Source of the DNA: Shewanellaceae bacterium UBA2521
Lineage (GTDB): Bacteria > Pseudomonadota > Gammaproteobacteria > Enterobacterales > Shewanellaceae
Length of the DNA stretch: 34,911 nucleotides
Direction: 5' to 3'
NCBI GenBank assembly: GCA_002341165.1
Contig: DDNL01000020.1
Span: forward strand, 87,508-122,418
The first letter of the stretch is position 1. Every line of letters begins with the position of its first letter. The position numbers and the translations under genes are program-made. Positions 23,767-33,395 of this stretch are shown one piece after another. Under the pieces are notes generated by a model. That model saw only the letters and a program-made list of their open reading frames with translations. It was not told the DNA's origin and ran no database searches.

Positions 23767-26272
23767 ATTAAGTCTTCTCATATTTAGTTTCAGCTTTTCA
23801 ACCCTAGCTGAAATGCAATATGAAAGTGCTTTTGCAACTATTTTTTATCGAGGCCAGCTCTTAATCGAAATCACAGATATTAAAATAGTGAAAAAAGAGC
23901 TCTATATAGATTTAAATGAAGTCGCAGAAGTACTTTATCTTGAAAAAAATTATCAAATTGAAGATCGAAAGATTAAAGGCTATTTTGACGATCCAGATCA
24001 AATCTTTGACTATCCGCTCAATATTCAAGATTGCCATGATACCCTCTTATTTATTAAAGATAACGACGAAAGAATCTTTACATCTATTGGCTTTATTAAT
24101 GAGCACTCCAACCTGAATATCTCAGGTGATACAGCAAGCCTTAATATCAATATAAACCCCACAGATAATCTCGCTTTTGAGCGTTATAAGCAATTTGATG
24201 ATGAATACCAAAAGAAATTAGATGCACCTAAAATCATCAGTGCCGATCTCAGTAATGCACCCTATCAAGGTTTGAGTTTACCCAAAATAAGAATCAGCAA
24301 CCGTAGTGCCGAATCAACAGAATCTGAGTTTGTGAATCAAACCACAGTCAGTACCGAATTTGATATTTTATGGACACATGCCCAACTTTCTGTAACGAAG
24401 AACTTAAAAGATAAGGAAAACTATTTTTTCCGTACCGAAAAGATATTTATGGAAAATGAAGAAAATGATTTATTTATCTCCGAAGTCAAATTAGGAGATG
24501 TCAATTCTATTCATATTCCTCAATCCTCTATGGTCACAGGACGAGGGATTGTTCTCAACTCCACCAGCCAAAAAGCCAATGCAGACAATAACTCCATTTT
24601 TATTGAAGGCTTTACAGCACCTAACCAATTGCTTGAAGTCTATACGAACGGTAATCTGTCTGACCGTATTCGAAGTGACGATCGCGGCTATTACTCCGCC
24701 AACATCAACAATGTTTATATAGGTTTGAACGAGATCAAGGTAGTTCAGCTCGACAACTACGGATCTCAAGTTATTGATATTGAACAATATTACAACACAG
24801 GCAATATTTTAAAATCAGGTAGTCTTGAATATAGCTATTCTTTTATAGATTCTAATAACACCTCTATATCGCATGAACACAAGCCAGAGAAATATCAACA
24901 CAGCTACATTATACGTTACGGTTTATTCGAAGATCTGTCTATTTTTCATGGGGGAAACCACTATTTAAAAAGCTCGGATCATCCTAATATTGAGGAGCAA
25001 AACGAATTAATTTATGGTTTGGATCACCGGTTTTTTATCTTTGCCCACGACTTTACTTATAAACTAGGTGATGACTCGAAATCTTACTCCTACAGTGTAG
25101 GCGGCGATAAAGTCGCTCATTTCAACTATAGTGCAAATTGGCAATGGATTGATTACGATGATGAACAATATTACAAAGGATATGAACGTAACTTTCATTT
25201 AATGTTCACAGGTATTGATCGGATGTCTCTAAGTGGTGAGTATCTTAAATCCGAGAAAATGAGATCCAGAGATCTACTGAATAATAATAATTATGTAGAA
25301 GTTGAAGAAATCTCTTACAGTTTGAATTTAACGCATCGGATATTAAAAATGAGACTCAGTGGTGTACAGGATAAAGTCAAAGATATTCTTAATGCTGAAG
25401 CACAATTACGCACAAACTTCTATCGCTTTGATCTAGAGTCTACGCTCTATTTTAACGATGTGGAGACCCATAAAAAGCTGTCTAATTATGTCGCGAATCT
25501 CACATATAAAATGTCCCAATCCAACAGAGTCTATACCCAAGTATCAGGTGATCCTAAGCGTATAAGTCAAGTTAAATTAGGCTTCACAGGAGAAATATTT
25601 AATATTGATTACGATTTACATGGCGGGCACAGACCTGATGACATCTACTTTGGTGGGCTCAACTGGACAATAAAATTTGCACCTTCTGCTGAGGGTTACA
25701 AGCTACTTAGTCGATACGAATACAATAAAGGTGTCATAGAAGTCATTGCTTTTGTTGATAACAATGGAAATGGCATTCGAGATAATGATGAAGAAACCTT
25801 AGAAGGTGTGAGCTTCAGGCTCGGTCATAACCAAGACATTGCGACCACCAATGCCGAAGGACATGCCACGATCACAGGTATTATGGATAATCAACAAAAT
25901 AGCCTACTTATCGACAGTGTGAATGAAAATATTGGCTATACACCACGTTACAAAAAACATGATTTTAAAGGACGTGGCACTTACATGGGAAAAATATTTT
26001 TTCCTTTTGAACAGCTACTTTACGTTGAAGGCACTCTAAAAGGCATTCGCAATAAAAAAGAGCTGAAAAACAGTATTTATCTTGAAAATACCGACACACA
26101 AGAGCGTTTCGAAGTATCTGTTCTTGCCGATGGTTACTTCTTTGTTGAAATGAATCAGTTTGGCTCATATCGCATTGTTACAGAGCATTGTACTTCTAAG
26201 CCTTTTCTCATCGAGTGGGTTGAAGGAGGCTATCAAGAGCTAGGAGATATTTTAACGACCTGTAAGAAATAA
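23744..26272 (+). CDS. Fimbrial outer-membrane usher protein
   Basis: An 842-residue usher, the outer-membrane pore and assembly platform for chaperone-delivered subunits. Signal peptide to about residue 22 (STLA). The N-terminal periplasmic region contains IEITDIKIVKKELYIDLNEVAEVL. The barrel has typical motifs: GDVNSIHIPQSSMVTGRGIVL, IEGFTAPNQLLEVYTNG and GLNEIKVVQLDNYG (plug-domain region), then many Tyr-rich strands. FVDNNGNGIRDNDEETLEGV near 665-685 is an Asp/Asn-rich loop of the SdrB/carboxypeptidase-regulatory type, as in CooC/TcfC-like and other non-FimD ushers. The C-terminal beta domains end CTSKPFLIEWVEGG. It overlaps chaperone 2. I cannot assign the clade precisely; it is not a close FimD or PapC relative. 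Confidence 0.85.
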   Translation: MRKLLYIKLSLLIFSFSFSTLAEMQYESAFATIFYRGQLLIEITDIKIVKKELYIDLNEVAEVLYLEKNYQIEDRKIKGYFDDPDQIFDYPLNIQDCHDTLLFIKDNDERIFTSIGFINEHSNLNISGDTASLNININPTDNLAFERYKQFDDEYQKKLDAPKIISADLSNAPYQGLSLPKIRISNRSAESTESEFVNQTTVSTEFDILWTHAQLSVTKNLKDKENYFFRTEKIFMENEENDLFISEVKLGDVNSIHIPQSSMVTGRGIVLNSTSQKANADNNSIFIEGFTAPNQLLEVYTNGNLSDRIRSDDRGYYSANINNVYIGLNEIKVVQLDNYGSQVIDIEQYYNTGNILKSGSLEYSYSFIDSNNTSISHEHKPEKYQHSYIIRYGLFEDLSIFHGGNHYLKSSDHPNIEEQNELIYGLDHRFFIFAHDFTYKLGDDSKSYSYSVGGDKVAHFNYSANWQWIDYDDEQYYKGYERNFHLMFTGIDRMSLSGEYLKSEKMRSRDLLNNNNYVEVEEISYSLNLTHRILKMRLSGVQDKVKDILNAEAQLRTNFYRFDLESTLYFNDVETHKKLSNYVANLTYKMSQSNRVYTQVSGDPKRISQVKLGFTGEIFNIDYDLHGGHRPDDIYFGGLNWTIKFAPSAEGYKLLSRYEYNKGVIEVIAFVDNNGNGIRDNDEETLEGVSFRLGHNQDIATTNAEGHATITGIMDNQQNSLLIDSVNENIGYTPRYKKHDFKGRGTYMGKIFFPFEQLLYVEGTLKGIRNKKELKNSIYLENTDTQERFEVSVLADGYFFVEMNQFGSYRIVTEHCTSKPFLIEWVEGGYQELGDILTTCKK

Positions 26273-26336
26273 AGTTCTTCTAAAAGAAAAAGATAAAAGC
26301 ACAATACAGTACCAATCTATGAGGCTCGAAAAGTAG

Positions 26337-26459
26337 ATGAAAATAAGACGAGAAAAAACATATAGCGATTTAAAAAAAAACAAAAATAAAGCTTTTCAAA
26401 AATTAAAATACAACTCGAAAAAGCCCAAAAAAGTCTCTGATGATCGACTCTCAAAGTAG
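26337..26459 (+). CDS. Small Lys-rich ORF (40 aa), doubtful
   Basis: A 40-codon ATG ORF in the 263-base gap between the usher and the giant lipoprotein. Product begins MKIRREKTYSDLKKNK; about 16 of 40 residues are Lys/Arg. GAGG lies 12 bases before the ATG, further than ideal. It resembles the small basic ORF at 3452 in composition and in its position after a long gene, but I see no convincing sequence similarity. It could be a chance ORF in A-rich DNA. Confidence 0.3.
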   Translation: MKIRREKTYSDLKKNKNKAFQKLKYNSKKPKKVSDDRLSK

Positions 26460-26535
26460 GCTGAATAGTTCTATACTTGAACTAAGTATTCTTTTTCATG
26501 ACATAAGGTCACTTATGCTATAAGGTAAACTGATC

Positions 26536-29500
26536 ATGCGTTGGGTCTTCTTGACTTTTTATCTCTTATTTCTCCAAGCTGTCAGTGGATGCGCAGAACC
26601 ACAAGAATCCCTTATACCCAATAATCCAACCGACTTATCAAAGCAGCCTACGATATTAAAAAGCGCTATCTCTGATTATGTAATGCTTAAATCCCAAGTT
26701 TCTCAAACGGCTGAATTTAACGAGCTGTTTCCTATTTATGCTCAAACCCAAAAATTCATGCAAGATCTCAATCAGAAAGAACAAGAAGAGCTCTATTATA
26801 TTCATAGTGAGCTTCAAGAGGCTTATTCCATTAAAGTAGATTACTTGATCAAGAAAAGATTAGATCGCGCTCAGAGTCTATCTGAGCTTCATATGTTGTC
26901 CAAGCAGCTTTATAATTCAGGCATACTCACACAATCTTCTGCCGTCTATTTAAAGCAAATCAAAGCTCTTTATGCAGAGTATTTGCAAAAAAATAGAAAA
27001 AAAGTCATAAGCTTAGCAACATCTCAAGTTACAAAAGCAAAAACGTTGAATGATCTCAGAGCTACCCAATATATGGTTGAACGCTTCAAGTCACATGCCC
27101 AGAAAAAAAGCTTCATGAAACAAGTTTTACAGCTTGAAAAGCTCTATCTCAACACCGCGATTCAGTTAGCAAAAAAGGAATTTTATGCTTTAAAAAAGCT
27201 TAAAAAAATCAATTATGTTGCAGAGAAGTATCAAAGTTTTGAACCTTATCGTCCAAAATTCAAACAATCGATTAAAGCTGCTAGAATACAACGCCTTCAA
27301 AAGCTGGGGCTTGAAGAGGTTCAATACATCTACCATGAACGTCAGCTCCAAACCTTAAGCTCAACATATAAAAAACTAATACCAGAGGCCAACTACCAAA
27401 AGCAATTGCAAGTTAAAGTACGTCAGCAAGAAAAAAAGATTACCGAATTAAGTCCTTTAGCCCAAAATTTTATGCAACAAAAAACAGATATAATGCACCA
27501 AATACAGCGTATTTCTCTGATTCAGTCAGCGTATCAACAAGTGAAACGTTTAACTTATGCTGCGGAGCGTATCAACATATTACAACCTCTCATTGAAAAT
27601 GACTCAGCATATCAAGCTCATTTTGAACAACTCAATGCAGCCTATGAGAAACAGGCCAAAAAAAGCTTAAAAAACTTATTTGCACCAATACGCACCATTG
27701 AAGGTTTAAGAAGTCTAGAAAACGATATTCATACGATCGACTTAGGTAATCCAACCATACAGCATACAAAAGAAGAGCTCACCGAAGCGAAAAAATCAGC
27801 GCTTGCATCACAACATGGTATTCAATTTCAACGGCATACTTTGTATCAAAAATTAACGTTTAATTTTGAGCGCCAACCTGTTTTCATGAACTTTATCAAA
27901 GAGGATGCTCAGCAAAAAGAATATATTCTTCTTGCACTAGATGTACAACAAAATCCTGATTTAAAGAATAAGTTAATTCAAATTCACTTCACCAGTCTCC
28001 ATCATAAAAAGCAAACTTTTTCTGTTGAGGTATCCGAGCTTATCTCAGGTAAATTTAAGATCATCGATACCACAGGTACCGTCTACCCCGTTGTTTTAAG
28101 TCCAACTCCTGTTATGGAGATCAAGGCTATGAATCTCAATAGCTTACATGATGCAGGAGATGTACAGTCCATCACTTATCATGCTAAGAATAAACACTTC
28201 ACTTTGACACAAGCTCAACTGACACCTTTAAATTACCCCAAACCTACATTGTTTCCTGCAAGCAGTAAGATTGAATTGAAAGCTGGATCAACGCAGTTTC
28301 TTGATCTGACACCTGTGCCCAGCTCTACATGGCAGCTCATTGCACTTCCCTCTGAATTAATAAGACATAAACTCTTACCCGATTTGTTCTCTCTTGCAAA
28401 TGGACATCCAGAGCAAAAAAATCATACTTCTGCCAGCCGAAGTCAACATGTTGAAGTCTTTATTAATGGCCATTATCAAGGTCTTTATCTTCTTTCTCAA
28501 AGCATTAATCATGACCTGCTGAACTTTGAAAGTGTCAAGTCTGTACCTCATGATGAGCTACCTCAAGTACCCAGTTTGCATTATCTCAATGAATACTTAT
28601 TGGATACACATGCTCTACCGAGCAAGATGCAACAGCTCTATCCACAATCAGATATTGCTGCTATAGAAGCCAACAAGCAACGTATTGAGCTCAACATAAA
28701 ACTCGCAAAGATGGATAGCAACGCATCTCTGAAACAATTACAACAAGAGGTGAACCTCAGCTCCATAGCAGATCACTTTATTCTCACTTACCTCACCGAC
28801 TCTAAAGATTACGTGAAACAAAACATTTTTTATGCTTCTGAGTACAATACACAACTCATGAAAAACCTACCTCGTATGTTAATAGGTCATAGTCATCATG
28901 CATACAGAGGTCGTGCTCATCAGGATTCGATACAGTATATTAAAACGCCTTATGGTTTTTGTCAGTCTGCTCTAACGAATCAACTATGGCGTTTTCAGGC
29001 TTTTAATCAGCTGGTTGCTCAACGGCTCCAAGCGCTGCAAGATATTTTACAACCGCAAGCTATTTCTCAGCACATCGCATCCATGCAACAAAACATAGAT
29101 AGTCCTAATCAAGGTCGAATCAAAACATCAGCTTATCAACGTGCGCAACAGCGAGGTCAAGTTAAAAAAGTCTCTCTAGTACGACATATTCAATCACTGA
29201 AACAAACAATCTCAAGTCGGCATCATGACTTAAAAAGGCTGCTGAAAAAGCAAAGTGGACAAATACCTCAGTCTTTATATGATGACGATAGTATGTACAA
29301 AAGGTGTTTTCTCCATACTGCAGCGCATGCGCTGAACTTATTCATTTACCGTCCTGTTGCATACAGCAGTTTAGATTTTACGCGCCAACACTTTGAAGAA
29401 CACACACCACCTTACAAAACCTTAATACAAAAGCCTAATACCGATCTGTCTCAGGGGCCTGTAGCCGACTTCGGCACACATAGTTCACTGCAGCAGGTGA

Positions 29501-32500
29501 TCGCTACACTCGACATGCCAGATGCGTTACAAACTGTACAAAACCTTGTTCCTGTCAAAAGTCCTCGGATTAAAGGTACAGAGTCCGAGCCAGAAGTTGA
29601 ATTGAAAAAGATCATGCAAAACCATAATGCACTACAGGGACAAGTGAAAAAACTCAAAAACAAGGCTCTAGAACCCATACTAGAGACCGCACTAGAGAAT
29701 CTAGAAAAAAAAGCTGAACATCATATCCAACAAGCCAATGTGTATCAAAAAACTTTGCACAACTATCGAGCTTTAGCTCCTGAAGATCCCAATAAACTTG
29801 TTTTTATAGAACAACTGATCACTCGAATCACCCAACAGAAGATCAACAAACAGATACAAGCTATTAAAAACTCGATGATCTTCAATCCGACCTCGTCTGA
29901 CGCCAAGTTTTCTTATCTTTGGACTCAAGTGAATCAGGATCACTTTACTGAAATTGATGCTATAGAAATACCTCATATCCTTCATAGCGCAGCACCTCTT
30001 CTTTTGCCTCAAGTATCGCCTTTTCTGTGGCGTGAACAGAGTCCTTTATACCTGCACATTGAACAAGGACTCAAGCAAGGTCTAGTAAGACATACATCAC
30101 TGCTGAAAAACCAAATTAAAAGATCCCAACAGCTCACCTCCAAGATCAAACTCATGCAAAAGTTTTGGGTTGAACAGCCTAAAATTACAGCAAAAATCAA
30201 TAAGATTAAGCAAAGCCGCACATCACCTATTCGAAAACTTAAAAAATTGAAATCGCTAGAAAAAAGCATCAGCAAATTTCGTATAACTGAAAAACCTATC
30301 CACCAAGTCTCTCGATTTACAAAAGCCTTTTCTAAAGTTGAGAATCAATATCGAAAAGAGATCACAACACAAACACAGTTAGCTATAAAGAAAGCCAAAA
30401 GGCCAGCGCAACAAAAGCGCATTGAAAAACAGATTAAACGTATCGGCTTTCAAGACACAACAATCAAAAAAGAGATAAAACAAACTATCTTGAATCGAAG
30501 TTTCACTCCTGATATGCCAGGCACACAAAGTATTAAAGTCAAAGAGCAAAAAGATCAAAAGCTGTTTTTAAAAATTGAATACCAAAGTAAGGAGTTATTT
30601 CATCATATCCTGACTCAAGCGGATCAAGAGTATATCCTGCTCAGTCTTGATCTATCTCGAATCACAGATCAAGCTGAAGCCGAGCTTGAGTTCACTTTTA
30701 TCAATAAGGACAGTCAAGTTGAGAAGTTGAAAACATCTATCATGGACTTAAAATCAGGTACCGTGCAATTTAGTCATGCTATCACAGAACAAATTTATGA
30801 ATTTGTTTTCAGCCCGACAGCGGTCATGGACATCCAAGCCCCTTCGATGCCTGAATTAGGACGACAAGGCCAAGCAGATAATCTGACTTACTATATACGC
30901 AATACATCGCGCATGCTGGGCAATGCTCAGATGAAAAGTTGGGATGCGAATAGCCTGAATCCAAGCAAGAAAAATAGTGAAATCTTCTTTAAAAAACCCT
31001 ACCACTTAACTTCGTTTTCTAACATGAAAAGTGCAAAGTGGGTACTTTTAGCTGAAACAGAAGATCCAACCATGCTCAAAGATCAGCTGATCAAAGATTT
31101 ATTCAGCCGTGCAGCCGCTATCGGCCAAAACACTCCAGCACCTTATGCTTTTAATGCCAGTGATGCTACACATGTAGAGGTCTTTTTTAATCATCAATAC
31201 CAAGGGCTCTATCTCTTGTCGCATGTTGTCAACGATCAATTACTCGGATTTGAAACACCCAAGTCAAGCCATAAGCCGCCAGTGATCAATGACATACTAC
31301 CCATTATCAAACTATCGGAGTATTTGCTCGATTTACATGCATCGCGCGCGCAGATACAGCAATACTATCCTAATCGAGACATTACAGATGGTGTCGAGTC
31401 TCTGCGGAATATCAACCACCAGCTCAGTCGTATGTCCTTTGATACGCCTTTAAGCAAACTCAATCAACATATTCATACACCTAGTCTTGCCGATCATTTT
31501 ATTTTAACTTATGTCACTAAAGCTATTGATAATATTACTGAAAATGTTTATTTGGTTTCAAACTATCATAATCAGCTACATCGAAACATAGTACGCACTA
31601 TGATTTGGGATGGCGACCACATTTTACCTCGTGCACATACTGAGCAAAATACCAAAGCGGTTAATGATTATAACTACTGTTACTCTTCTTTTACCGATAT
31701 GCTGTGGAAGTTTGAATCCTTTCGCGAACTCGTCCGCGAACGTATACAAAAACTCAAAAGCTCTAAACTATTTTTACAAAAGCGTCTCCAAAGACGTTTG
31801 ATGAAAAGCCGAGAGAAATTTGCCAAGCCTAACCCTACAAGCTCAGATATGATAACACATGCTTATAAACGCAATGCACAAAGGTGGACACAATCACGAG
31901 AGAAACTCACTCCCAAGATCAATCTGTATGCTCGAACCATTGCTGCACGTTTTAAACAATTACAAAAAATGACCCACCAGAAAGAAACAAAAAAACCCAA
32001 GTCATTAAAACTAAAAGGTAAAGTAAGCTTTTATCAAATGTGTTATCGGCGCATGATAGATAGAGCGCTGTACATGGTTTTTCATGGACAAGCACCGCGT
32101 TCTGCCGATCAACCCTATTTTGACTTTAAACAACGCTTTCATTTCAAGGAACCTTTGCCTTTGTATAAAGTAAAGCAACTACAAGATGGTCATAAATCTG
32201 AAGCTTTTCATGCCTTCACACACTTTAAACTAGATTATGAAAATATACCGCTCTATCAGCTTAACCAATTAGAACATGATACACGGCTTGATCTGGTACA
32301 GCTTCCTGTTACAACACAAGCGCATCGAGCTCATCAAACAGCAAAAGAACTCAGCTTGGCATATATTAAAGAGGCAAATAAAACTACAAGTTTTAGCAAC
32401 CTCAAAGCTGAGCGTCAAAAATCTCTAGCTCAGTTTCGCACTGCAAACCTCAAAGATATGCAAGAAATTAATTTTTGTTTAGACATCAAAGCAAGTTTAA

Positions 32501-32829
32501 ATGAAGGACATGATAAACAAAAAGCTGTAGAGAAACTCTTGCAAGGTGCTGTAAATCGCCGCGTGGAGATTGCTCAAGCCTACCTCAAAACATATGAGCA
32601 ACGCGATCATTTTGCTAAGCTCGATACACTAGAGATGATCGGCATGCTCGAAGGCTATGCTGAATTTTTACAGCATGATAACGCGCCTTATTTGTGGAAC
32701 CACAACACGCTCTTATTACAACAAGCCAACCAAAGCTTAGATCAACGCATTCATAATGCATTAAATAAGTTGTTAGACCGAGCTTTGAAATTTAATCAAG
32801 AAGTAGATGACTGGAGCAAAATAAACTAA
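26536..32829 (+). CDS. Giant lipoprotein with two CotH-like kinase-fold domains
   Basis: A 2097-residue protein. The signal peptide has lipobox VSGC (Cys19) followed by Ala, so an outer-membrane anchor is expected. Residues about 40-430 are helical and Lys/Gln-rich (coiled-coil-like). A beta-rich part spans about 436-560, and a CotH-like domain about 590-870 contains HVEVFINGHYQGLYLLS (638 on), DHFILTYLTD and LWRFQAFNQLV (W818). The same order repeats about 907 residues later: helices, beta part near 1343-1480, then HVEVFFNHQYQGLYLLS (1546 on), DHFILTYVTK, WDGD (1691-1694) and LWKFESFRELV (W1724). A helical C-terminus of about 230 residues follows. CotH proteins are Fam20C-like secreted kinases. 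The WDxD acidic motif is kept only in copy 2; copy 1 has GHSH at that place. It lies after the usher; AAGGT precedes the ATG. Confidence 0.75.
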   Translation: MRWVFLTFYLLFLQAVSGCAEPQESLIPNNPTDLSKQPTILKSAISDYVMLKSQVSQTAEFNELFPIYAQTQKFMQDLNQKEQEELYYIHSELQEAYSIKVDYLIKKRLDRAQSLSELHMLSKQLYNSGILTQSSAVYLKQIKALYAEYLQKNRKKVISLATSQVTKAKTLNDLRATQYMVERFKSHAQKKSFMKQVLQLEKLYLNTAIQLAKKEFYALKKLKKINYVAEKYQSFEPYRPKFKQSIKAARIQRLQKLGLEEVQYIYHERQLQTLSSTYKKLIPEANYQKQLQVKVRQQEKKITELSPLAQNFMQQKTDIMHQIQRISLIQSAYQQVKRLTYAAERINILQPLIENDSAYQAHFEQLNAAYEKQAKKSLKNLFAPIRTIEGLRSLENDIHTIDLGNPTIQHTKEELTEAKKSALASQHGIQFQRHTLYQKLTFNFERQPVFMNFIKEDAQQKEYILLALDVQQNPDLKNKLIQIHFTSLHHKKQTFSVEVSELISGKFKIIDTTGTVYPVVLSPTPVMEIKAMNLNSLHDAGDVQSITYHAKNKHFTLTQAQLTPLNYPKPTLFPASSKIELKAGSTQFLDLTPVPSSTWQLIALPSELIRHKLLPDLFSLANGHPEQKNHTSASRSQHVEVFINGHYQGLYLLSQSINHDLLNFESVKSVPHDELPQVPSLHYLNEYLLDTHALPSKMQQLYPQSDIAAIEANKQRIELNIKLAKMDSNASLKQLQQEVNLSSIADHFILTYLTDSKDYVKQNIFYASEYNTQLMKNLPRMLIGHSHHAYRGRAHQDSIQYIKTPYGFCQSALTNQLWRFQAFNQLVAQRLQALQDILQPQAISQHIASMQQNIDSPNQGRIKTSAYQRAQQRGQVKKVSLVRHIQSLKQTISSRHHDLKRLLKKQSGQIPQSLYDDDSMYKRCFLHTAAHALNLFIYRPVAYSSLDFTRQHFEEHTPPYKTLIQKPNTDLSQGPVADFGTHSSLQQVIATLDMPDALQTVQNLVPVKSPRIKGTESEPEVELKKIMQNHNALQGQVKKLKNKALEPILETALENLEKKAEHHIQQANVYQKTLHNYRALAPEDPNKLVFIEQLITRITQQKINKQIQAIKNSMIFNPTSSDAKFSYLWTQVNQDHFTEIDAIEIPHILHSAAPLLLPQVSPFLWREQSPLYLHIEQGLKQGLVRHTSLLKNQIKRSQQLTSKIKLMQKFWVEQPKITAKINKIKQSRTSPIRKLKKLKSLEKSISKFRITEKPIHQVSRFTKAFSKVENQYRKEITTQTQLAIKKAKRPAQQKRIEKQIKRIGFQDTTIKKEIKQTILNRSFTPDMPGTQSIKVKEQKDQKLFLKIEYQSKELFHHILTQADQEYILLSLDLSRITDQAEAELEFTFINKDSQVEKLKTSIMDLKSGTVQFSHAITEQIYEFVFSPTAVMDIQAPSMPELGRQGQADNLTYYIRNTSRMLGNAQMKSWDANSLNPSKKNSEIFFKKPYHLTSFSNMKSAKWVLLAETEDPTMLKDQLIKDLFSRAAAIGQNTPAPYAFNASDATHVEVFFNHQYQGLYLLSHVVNDQLLGFETPKSSHKPPVINDILPIIKLSEYLLDLHASRAQIQQYYPNRDITDGVESLRNINHQLSRMSFDTPLSKLNQHIHTPSLADHFILTYVTKAIDNITENVYLVSNYHNQLHRNIVRTMIWDGDHILPRAHTEQNTKAVNDYNYCYSSFTDMLWKFESFRELVRERIQKLKSSKLFLQKRLQRRLMKSREKFAKPNPTSSDMITHAYKRNAQRWTQSREKLTPKINLYARTIAARFKQLQKMTHQKETKKPKSLKLKGKVSFYQMCYRRMIDRALYMVFHGQAPRSADQPYFDFKQRFHFKEPLPLYKVKQLQDGHKSEAFHAFTHFKLDYENIPLYQLNQLEHDTRLDLVQLPVTTQAHRAHQTAKELSLAYIKEANKTTSFSNLKAERQKSLAQFRTANLKDMQEINFCLDIKASLNEGHDKQKAVEKLLQGAVNRRVEIAQAYLKTYEQRDHFAKLDTLEMIGMLEGYAEFLQHDNAPYLWNHNTLLLQQANQSLDQRIHNALNKLLDRALKFNQEVDDWSKIN

Positions 32830-32883
32830 TAAGATGGTGCATATCTACTCATAACAACAGCTCAACATAGAGGTGAGCACATC

Positions 32884-33345
32884 ATGTCTGAACACCCATC
32901 TCAACTCACAACGCCTAAAGTTGCTGCACTTGCCATCACCTATAAAGAGGATCAACTGCTCCTTATTCAACGCTCGAAAGAGCCACAAAAGTATGGCTGG
33001 GGTTTTCCAGGCGGATCCGTGCATCCAGGCGAAGCACTCAATGATGCTGCATGCCGAGAGTTATATGAAGAAACGCAAGTACAAAGTCTGCCTGAACACA
33101 CCTTTGGTGTCATCGAAGTCAATGAGTTCGACCGCAATGGTCAACATCATCATTACATTTTAGTGCCTGTACTATGTCGATATGTCTCAGGTATCGCCAA
33201 AGCGTCAGATGATGCCATGGACTGCCGGTGGGTTTCGATTCAAGATATTCTTGCTGATCACTCGCGCTTTATCGATCATGTTCATAATTTGACACAGCAA
33301 GTAGTCACGCTCATGCCTGAGTTACTTAAGCGCCAAACAAGCTAA
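32884..33345 (+). CDS. Nudix hydrolase
   Basis: A 153-residue Nudix-fold pyrophosphohydrolase. The Nudix box begins at Gly44 and includes Glu50, Arg58, Glu59, Glu62 and Glu63 (GGSVHPGE, then CRELYEETQV). The usual Gly near the end of the box (EExG) is Gln65, a small deviation. The metal-binding glutamates are all present, so catalysis is expected. FGVIEVNEFDRNGQHHHYILVPVLCRYVSG follows, like ADP-ribose or nucleotide-sanitising members, but the substrate cannot be inferred. GAGGTGAG precedes the ATG. It lies 54 bases after the giant lipoprotein gene on the same strand and may be cotranscribed with it. Confidence 0.92.
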   Translation: MSEHPSQLTTPKVAALAITYKEDQLLLIQRSKEPQKYGWGFPGGSVHPGEALNDAACRELYEETQVQSLPEHTFGVIEVNEFDRNGQHHHYILVPVLCRYVSGIAKASDDAMDCRWVSIQDILADHSRFIDHVHNLTQQVVTLMPELLKRQTS

Positions 33346-33361
33346 GTTCTGGAATAAGAAA

Positions 33362-33378
33362 GCGGCGATATACGCCGC
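33362..33378 (-). terminator. Hairpin between convergent Nudix and bcp genes
   Basis: GCGGCG and CGCCGC form a GC-rich 6-bp stem around ATATA. On the minus strand it is followed by TTTCTTATT, so it probably ends the bcp transcript and may also stop the Nudix transcript. Confidence 0.65.
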
Positions 33379-33395
33379 CTGATTGGATAATAAAG

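Noticed and set aside
25738..25800. Separate adhesin domain (SdrD B-like) at the usher's Asp/Asn-rich loop
   Set aside because: The frame is continuous with the usher, and such carboxypeptidase-regulatory-like domains are normal at the C-terminal side of several usher clades.
13577..26272. Genomic island bounded by tRNA or integrase
   Set aside because: No integrase, transposase, insertion sequence or direct-repeat attachment sites flank the fibre locus in this window; the tRNA genes at the left edge are 13 kb away with household genes between.
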